The notes beneath the pieces were generated by a model. It was not told where the DNA came from. It was given only the letters and a program-made list of their open reading frames with translations, and did not search any database. Positions 59,040 through 64,000 of a stretch of DNA of 64,000 bases are shown here, piece after piece. The DNA is from Henriciella marina (GTDB taxonomy: Bacteria > Pseudomonadota > Alphaproteobacteria > Caulobacterales > Hyphomonadaceae). How positions within the stretch are numbered: position 1 is the first letter of the stretch; the number at the start of each line of letters is the position of its first letter. The stretch spans positions 372,001 to 436,000 of the forward strand of contig NZ_JAPWGW010000002.1 of assembly GCF_027213945.1 (NCBI RefSeq), written 5' to 3'. The position numbers and the translations under genes are program-made.

Positions 59040-60989
59040 ATGCTCGTGAAACCAAAGTCCCTTTTCCTGTCGACCTCGGCCCTTGCCCTGCTCGCCCTGC
59101 CCGTCACCGCGCAGGGATCGATGCCGAGATTTGGTGCGATCGATGAAGCCTTTGCCGGTGACGGTGTCTGCAGCGACCCCCGCTTTGAAGGCCCCGGCAT
59201 GGCCGAGACGCCTTCCGAGGATGCGATCATGAGTGATGCGGGCGACTGTGTGGTCGCCTGGGAAGCCGGTGAGATCACGCTGATCGAGGTGGAAGCCGAG
59301 GTCGAAGACGCCGCTGATGAGGTGATGGACCCGGACACCGAAGCGGAGGTCGACGCTGAAGAAGTTACGTTGCCGGACGTCGAGGGCACGGTGGACGCGG
59401 CAGATGAAGAAGCTGCTGACGACGTCGTCGAAGAGACAGACATGGACGCTGAAGGCGAAGCTGAAGCGAACGTAGACGCAGACGCCGAACTGGATACTGG
59501 CGTCGATCTTGAAGAGGCCGCAGGCGAGACCGAAGCAGAGGTCGCGATGGAAGTCGCGGCCGATGATGAAGCTGCGGCGGACGAAACTAAAGACGCTGTC
59601 GAAGCGGAGGATGTAGCCGCCACCGCAGACGCGGACGCCGAGGAGATGGAGCCGGACGCCGACGCTGCAGGGGAAGTGGAAGTCCCCGCCGAAGAAGAGA
59701 GCTCGGCCGAAGATGACGCTGCGGTGGAAGAGCCCGAGGCGGCGGACCTCGATACCGAAGTTGATACAGATGCTGAGATTGAAGCAGAGGCGCCGGCTGA
59801 CCCTGAGATCGATCCGGCCGCCAACGAAGACGACGTTGCTGCCGAGGAAACAGAAGACCCAGCGTCTGAAACAGTTGAGTCAGCGGAAGCCGGCGACGCA
59901 GTGACCCTGGATGAAGCGGCCACTGAAGACAGTGAGGCCCTCGAACCAGTTGAGACAGACGAGACAGCTCTTGACGCAGACGTCACGGTTGAAGACGCCG
60001 TGGACACCGCTGAAGCGCCGGTCGAAGACGCGGCAGATGAGGTCGATGCTGAAGCGGCAGAGGATGAGACGGATGTCGCGGCGCCTGCAGAAGACGGCGT
60101 CGAGGCCACCGCCGAGGAAACCGATCCGGTCGAACCGGCTGAGACGGAAGCGGACGCTGAGACTGAATTGGAAGCTGGCGTCGAGGCTGATCTCGCGGCG
60201 GATACGCCCGCCGACGCAGCGCCGGACATGACGGCCGACACCTCTGGTGATGAGGCGGCCGAGACCGAAGACACCGCCCCAGCAGACCCCGAAGAAGAAA
60301 TCGTATCAGAAGACGCTGCCGAGACTGAGCCCGCAGAAGCCGCGCCGGTGGAGGATGTTGCCGAGGACGCGGAATCGGTCGCCGAGGTACCCGAAACGGA
60401 CGAAACCGTGTCTGAAGACGCAGCCGCTGAGACTGCGCAGGCTTTGCCGGTCACCCCCGCAGATAGCGGTATCGATTTCGGTGACGACACGAGCGAATTC
60501 GCCATGGACGGCGAGTGCGATGATGCGCGCTTCACCGGCGAAGGCATGACATCCACCGCCCTGATCGAAGAAGATATAGGCCGCGACGCCACCGATTGCC
60601 GCGCGGCGTTCGAAGCAGGTCGGCTGGAACTGCGCGATGCAGCAGCTACGGCCATGCCGGGCGCAACAGAAGCGCCTGTCGTACCTGCAGTGCCGGAAGA
60701 TGAAGAAGAAGAAACCGCTCCTTCGGCGTCTGCGGAAACCACTGCCACGGCTGAGGATGATGCGACAACGCCAGCCGAGACTGCCCCGCCAAGAGAGAAC
60801 ATCTCCTTCAACGGGATCAATTTCGGCGACAATACCAGCGCCTGGGCAAATGATGGCGAATGCGACGATCCCCGCTTTGAAGGCGAAGGCATGACGCAGA
60901 CGCCGCTGCTAGCCGAGGACGCCTATCATGACGCGAATGACTGCCTCGCTGCCTGGCGCACGGGCGGCCTTCGCATCGCCAATGAGTAG
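59040..60989 (+). CDS. Very acidic secreted protein with three two-Cys modules
   Basis: A 649-residue exported protein. MLVKPKSLFLSTSALALLAL is the signal peptide (cleavage near VTAQG). Three copies of a ~50-residue module with the pattern FG..(D/N)TS.(A/W)A.DGECDD.RF.G.GM......E......DC..A...G...L occur at residues ~31-82 (diverged), ~477-534 and ~597-649; each has one Cys in GECDD (GVCSD in the first) and one in DAxDC, probably a disulfide. Between the first and second lies a ~390-residue stretch made almost only of Asp, Glu, Ala, Thr, Val and Pro, expected to be disordered and strongly negative. The module is known from other bacterial secreted proteins; function unknown. Calcium or surface polymer binding is only a guess. 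Confidence 0.8.
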   Translation: MLVKPKSLFLSTSALALLALPVTAQGSMPRFGAIDEAFAGDGVCSDPRFEGPGMAETPSEDAIMSDAGDCVVAWEAGEITLIEVEAEVEDAADEVMDPDTEAEVDAEEVTLPDVEGTVDAADEEAADDVVEETDMDAEGEAEANVDADAELDTGVDLEEAAGETEAEVAMEVAADDEAAADETKDAVEAEDVAATADADAEEMEPDADAAGEVEVPAEEESSAEDDAAVEEPEAADLDTEVDTDAEIEAEAPADPEIDPAANEDDVAAEETEDPASETVESAEAGDAVTLDEAATEDSEALEPVETDETALDADVTVEDAVDTAEAPVEDAADEVDAEAAEDETDVAAPAEDGVEATAEETDPVEPAETEADAETELEAGVEADLAADTPADAAPDMTADTSGDEAAETEDTAPADPEEEIVSEDAAETEPAEAAPVEDVAEDAESVAEVPETDETVSEDAAAETAQALPVTPADSGIDFGDDTSEFAMDGECDDARFTGEGMTSTALIEEDIGRDATDCRAAFEAGRLELRDAAATAMPGATEAPVVPAVPEDEEEETAPSASAETTATAEDDATTPAETAPPRENISFNGINFGDNTSAWANDGECDDPRFEGEGMTQTPLLAEDAYHDANDCLAAWRTGGLRIANE

Positions 60990-61081
60990 CCCGCCCTGGG
61001 CGACATGTCGCCAGAGGCTGTTGAAAGCGACCTTCGCCCCCATATCTCGACTAACAGATATCGAGACAGGAGTTGAACGAC

Positions 61082-61504
61082 ATGCTGCCCCCAAAGCCTG
61101 CTGACAATTTCAAGCGCGTGAGCCGTTCGGAGAAGGAATGGCGCGAACTCCTGACCGATGAACAGTACCGCGTGGGTGTCAGGGACGGCACGGAGCGCGC
61201 CTTCTCGCCCGGCAACCACAATGATGAAAAGCGTGATGGCATGTATCATTGCGTCGGCTGCGACACGCCGCTCTGGTCGTCGGAGCACAAGTTCGATTCC
61301 GGCACTGGCTGGCCGAGCTTTTACAAACCGGTGCGTGAAACCGCTGTTGATACGAAGACCGATTTCAAGATGATCATGCCGCGCAAGGAGTGCCATTGCG
61401 CGACATGTGGGCTGCATATGGGGCACGTCTTCAAGGATGGGCCGCCACCAACGGGTGAGCGCTGGTGCATCAATGGTGTCGTGCTCAATTTCAAGCCGGC
61501 CTGA
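61082..61504 (+). CDS. msrB: Peptide-methionine (R)-S-oxide reductase
   Basis: A 140-residue SelR-domain enzyme reducing methionine-R-sulfoxide in proteins. Zinc ligands are CVGCDTPLW and CHCATCGLHMGHVF; FDSGTGWPSFY and the catalytic Cys in RWCINGVVLNF are present. The family start ERAFSPGNHNDEK is slightly changed from the usual TERPFSG. ATG 61082 is nine bases after AGGAG; an in-frame TTG at 61073 is too close to it. Cytoplasmic, no signal peptide. Confidence 0.93.
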   Translation: MLPPKPADNFKRVSRSEKEWRELLTDEQYRVGVRDGTERAFSPGNHNDEKRDGMYHCVGCDTPLWSSEHKFDSGTGWPSFYKPVRETAVDTKTDFKMIMPRKECHCATCGLHMGHVFKDGPPPTGERWCINGVVLNFKPA

Positions 61505-61580
61505 CGCACAGTTTTCTGGACAGCACCGCTTCAGTCGCTACGGTTTCACGTTTCTCGATATGTAACGGAGATCTTCTCGA

Positions 61581-63845
61581 ATGCGAATGAGCTATCTGCT
61601 GGCCAGTGCTGCAAGTGCTGCCCTTTTGACAGGGTGCACGTCTCCCAACGGACACACCGAACAGAGCGACAATACAATGACCGAATCTGCTTCTGACACG
61701 CAGACAGCAACCGACGCACGCGCCGAAATCCCGCCCATGGCCAAGCGCGTCCCGCTAGAAATTGAACAGGTCGGGCGCACGCGTACCGACAATTATCAGT
61801 GGATGAAGGACGATAACTGGCAGCAGGTCATGCGCGACCCGTCCGTCCTGCGAGAGGATATCCGCGAATACCTTGAGGCCGAAAACGCCTACACCAAAGC
61901 CTCGCTGGAAGACCCGACGGAAAAACTGCGCGAAACGCTGCTGGCGGAAATGCGCGGGCGCATCAAGGAGGATGACAGCTCTGTCCCCTCCAAGGACGGG
62001 CCATATGCCTATTATGTGCGCTACCGCGAAGGCGGCGAGTATCCCATCTTTGCGCGCAAGCCGGCCGAACAGGCCTTCGACGCCGATGCGCCTGAAACAG
62101 TTCTGTTTGACGGCGACGCAGAAGCAGAAGGCCAGTCCTACTTCTCGATCCGTGGACTGGAACAGTCGCCCGACCATAAGCTGCTAGCATCTGCAATCGA
62201 TACGCAGGGCAGCGAGTACTACACCATCGCCGTGCGCAATATCGAAACCGGCGAAGCAGTTGGTGCGCCCATCGAAGGCACTTATGGAAGCTTTGAATGG
62301 GGCGCCGATTCAAACCTGCTCTATTGGGTCGAACGCGACGATAATGGCCGACCGACGGCGGTCTTCCAGCGCGACCTGACGACGGGCGAAGATGTCGAGA
62401 TCTACCGCGAAGAGGATCCGGGCTTCTTTGTTGGCGTCAGCAAATCGGAGTCGGAAGAGTTCATATTCGTGGAGACCGGCGGTCACACATCCGGTGAAGT
62501 GTGGTACTTCCCGGCAGACGCAAAGCGCCCGGAGCCGACCCTCGTGGCGCCGCGCAAGGAAGATGAAGAGTACGACGTAACACATTGGAATGGTGCGTTT
62601 TACATTCTGACCAATGCCGACGGTGCCGTTGACTTCAAAGTGATGAAGGCGCCCATCGACAACCCTGGACGTGAGAACTGGGAGGAAGTGATTCCGCACC
62701 GCCCAGGCACGCTGGTGCTTGGCCTTGATCCTTATAAGGATCACCTCGTCCGGCTGGAACGGGCCAACGCCCTGCCCCGCATCGTTGTTCGCGCCCGTGA
62801 AAGCGGCGACGAGCACACGATTGCAATGGACGAGAGCGCCTATGACCTTGGCCTCGGCTCAGGCGAGTATGACTCGACTGTGATGCGGTATGATTACGCC
62901 TCACCGGCGCGCCCAAGCCAGGTTTTTGACTATGACATGGAAACGCGCGAACGCACGCTTCGCAAGACACGCGAAGTGCCATCCGGCCACAACGCGGACG
63001 ACTATGTGGTCGAGCGCCTGATGGTCCCGGCCTGGGATGGCGAGGAAATTCCTGTCACCATCCTTCGCCGCGCCGATACAGCGGTGGATGGCAGCGCGCC
63101 TCTGCTGCTGTATGGATATGGCTCCTACGGGATCACCATCCCGGCGAGCTTTTCCACCTCCCGCCTGTCACTGGTCGACCGGGGCTTTGTCTATGCCATT
63201 GCCCATGTCCGGGGATCTCAGGCAAAGGGTTACCAGTGGTATCTCGATGGCAAGCTCGAAAAGAAGCCGAACACCTTCAAGGACTATGTTTCTGCGGGGC
63301 GTTATCTCGTAGAGAACGGCTATGGCGCAGAAGGCCGCGTTGTTGGTCATGGCGGATCGGCCGGCGGACTTCTCATGGGCGCCGCAGCGAACATGGATCC
63401 GGAGCTTTTCGGCGGTATCATTGCAGCCGTCCCCTTTGTGGATGTGATCAATACGATGTCCGACGATACACTTCCCCTGACGCCGCCGGAATGGCCCGAA
63501 TGGGGTAACCCGATCACAGACGCCGAGGCCTACGACACGATCCTCGCCTATAGCCCCTATGACAATGTCGCAGACAAGGACTATCCGGCCATGCTGATAA
63601 CGGGCGGTCTGTCTGATCCGCGCGTCACCTATTGGGAGCCGTCGAAATGGGCTGCCCAGCTACGCCACGAAGCGCCGAATGCAGGCCCTTACTATCTGCG
63701 CATCAACATGGATGCCGGGCATGGCGGCTCTACTGGCCGGTTTGAGGGCCTGAAGGAGACCGCAATCGAATACGCTTTTGCACTGGCCAGCGTTGGCCTG
63801 GTCGACGGCTATGACATATCCCGCGCGGAGACGTCTGCCGACTAA
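61581..63845 (+). CDS. S9 family prolyl oligopeptidase/oligopeptidase B lipoprotein
   Basis: A 754-residue serine peptidase. The N terminus MRMSYLLASAASAALLTGC has the lipobox LLTGC, so it is anchored in the envelope, unlike cytoplasmic PtrB. After a Thr/Ser-rich linker comes the seven-blade propeller (TDNYQWMKDDNWQQVM start; YAYYVRYREGGEYPIF) and the alpha/beta hydrolase domain. The triad is Ser in GHGGSAGGLLMG (~592), Asp in GGLSDPRVTYWEPSKW (~679) and His in MDAGHGGSTGRFEG (~713). It would cut short peptides after basic or prolyl residues. A terminator follows 24 bp after the stop. Confidence 0.92.
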   Translation: MRMSYLLASAASAALLTGCTSPNGHTEQSDNTMTESASDTQTATDARAEIPPMAKRVPLEIEQVGRTRTDNYQWMKDDNWQQVMRDPSVLREDIREYLEAENAYTKASLEDPTEKLRETLLAEMRGRIKEDDSSVPSKDGPYAYYVRYREGGEYPIFARKPAEQAFDADAPETVLFDGDAEAEGQSYFSIRGLEQSPDHKLLASAIDTQGSEYYTIAVRNIETGEAVGAPIEGTYGSFEWGADSNLLYWVERDDNGRPTAVFQRDLTTGEDVEIYREEDPGFFVGVSKSESEEFIFVETGGHTSGEVWYFPADAKRPEPTLVAPRKEDEEYDVTHWNGAFYILTNADGAVDFKVMKAPIDNPGRENWEEVIPHRPGTLVLGLDPYKDHLVRLERANALPRIVVRARESGDEHTIAMDESAYDLGLGSGEYDSTVMRYDYASPARPSQVFDYDMETRERTLRKTREVPSGHNADDYVVERLMVPAWDGEEIPVTILRRADTAVDGSAPLLLYGYGSYGITIPASFSTSRLSLVDRGFVYAIAHVRGSQAKGYQWYLDGKLEKKPNTFKDYVSAGRYLVENGYGAEGRVVGHGGSAGGLLMGAAANMDPELFGGIIAAVPFVDVINTMSDDTLPLTPPEWPEWGNPITDAEAYDTILAYSPYDNVADKDYPAMLITGGLSDPRVTYWEPSKWAAQLRHEAPNAGPYYLRINMDAGHGGSTGRFEGLKETAIEYAFALASVGLVDGYDISRAETSAD

Positions 63846-63869
63846 TCGGCGAACCAGCTATCATCAGGA

Positions 63870-63903
63870 ACGCCGGCGCCTTCCGGGTGCCGGCGTTTTT
63901 TTG
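63870..63903 (+). terminator. Intrinsic terminator of the S9 peptidase gene
   Basis: ACGCCGGC and GCCGGCGT with inner pairs, followed by TTTTTTT. Confidence 0.88.
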
Positions 63904-63971
63904 TGCCTGTCTGATAAGTGCTTCCGCGCCAGACCGCCCCGCTAGTAGACCTATCTTCCACGCAAACGAAA

Positions 63972-63997
63972 ATGGCCCGGCATTGCTGCCGGGCCAT
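63972..63997 (-). terminator. Hairpin, probable end of a minus-strand gene beyond the window
   Basis: ATGGCCCGGCA-TTGC-TGCCGGGCCAT, a perfect 11 bp stem. On the minus strand it is followed by TTTTCGTTT, so it likely terminates a gene lying to the right of this window. Confidence 0.65.
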
Positions 63998-64000
63998 CAT

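Noticed and set aside
59021-60892. 623-codon minus-strand open frame rich in Ser, Ala and Val
   Set aside because: It is the antisense reading of the Asp/Glu/Ala-rich gene on the plus strand; GA-rich codons give Ser-rich shadows without stops. No ribosome site or recognisable domain.
1-64000. tRNA or rRNA genes
   Set aside because: No T-arm GTTCRA with matching acceptor stem and no rRNA-like segment was noticed by eye; a covariance-model scan could not be run.

Overview
The window reads as a chromosomal segment of a GC-rich marine-type alphaproteobacterium, most likely of the Hyphomonadaceae/Maricaulales (Caulobacterales-like) group. Pointers are the hisS-hisZ-hisG operon, a MucR regulator, the alphaproteobacterial families DUF2336, DUF1491 and DUF1499, a split Mrp operon, and many acyl-CoA/fatty-acid genes (acyl-CoA dehydrogenase, two acyl-CoA ligases, crotonase, MaoC hydratase, thioesterase, SDRs). 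The assignment is inferred from gene content; no rRNA or tRNA was found.

Layout. 1-753: end of a GST-like gene, then a small GIY-YIG nuclease gene enclosed by palindromic REP-like repeats. 754-2666: MarR regulator divergent from an acyl-CoA dehydrogenase with an operator-like palindrome between them. 2692-3297: a DUF559 nuclease gene bracketed by two ~115 bp direct repeats, lying against argD. 4500-6474: candidate orphan small RNA, then a LysR/VOC divergent pair. 6544-10294: histidine operon hisS-hisZ-hisG, preceded by a 12-residue leader peptide with six consecutive His codons. 10399-16700: a secreted protein with an overlapping mini-ORF, a thioesterase, an oppBC pair without partners, a DUF442 protein, an ATP-grasp-like protein, an MBL hydrolase and a cluster of palindromes. 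16703-23550: DUF1499 protein, SDR plus acyl-CoA ligase, a glycerophosphodiesterase lipoprotein and a tandemly duplicated two-gene module (tiny membrane protein plus desaturase). 23594-31982: a 6S-like structured RNA candidate, pdxH, SDR, mdh, aroC, GNAT, fpr, rhodanese, PRC-barrel protein, tdk and DUF1491 protein. 32007-35689: histidine kinase, secreted protein, sufE and a DnaA-C-terminal-domain protein.

35754-38209 is a complete 2456 bp IS1595-family element with 23 bp inverted repeats (one mismatch) and an 8 bp target duplication. It carries a transposase and about 1.3 kb of passenger genes, including a protein with the RNTFAH (Rx4H) motif of HEPN ribonucleases. It sits just upstream of the DnaA-like gene.

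38247-47411: PAS protein, MucR, and a ten-gene Mrp-type Na+/H+ antiporter operon (E-F-G-A'-B-C-D-D-x-D) in which nearly all genes overlap and MrpC has a His/Ala repeat insertion. 47497-63997: DUF2336, DoxX-like, MFS, EF-hand lipoprotein, crotonase, sterol desaturase-like, acyl-CoA ligase, GFA/TetR divergent pair, MaoC hydratase, a 649-residue extremely acidic secreted protein with three copies of a two-Cys module, msrB and an S9 oligopeptidase lipoprotein.

The most unusual signals are the two unrelated single-domain nuclease genes each enclosed by its own palindromic repeat family, the IS element with the HEPN passenger, the duplicated small-membrane-protein/desaturase module, the candidate small RNAs and the MrpC insertion.
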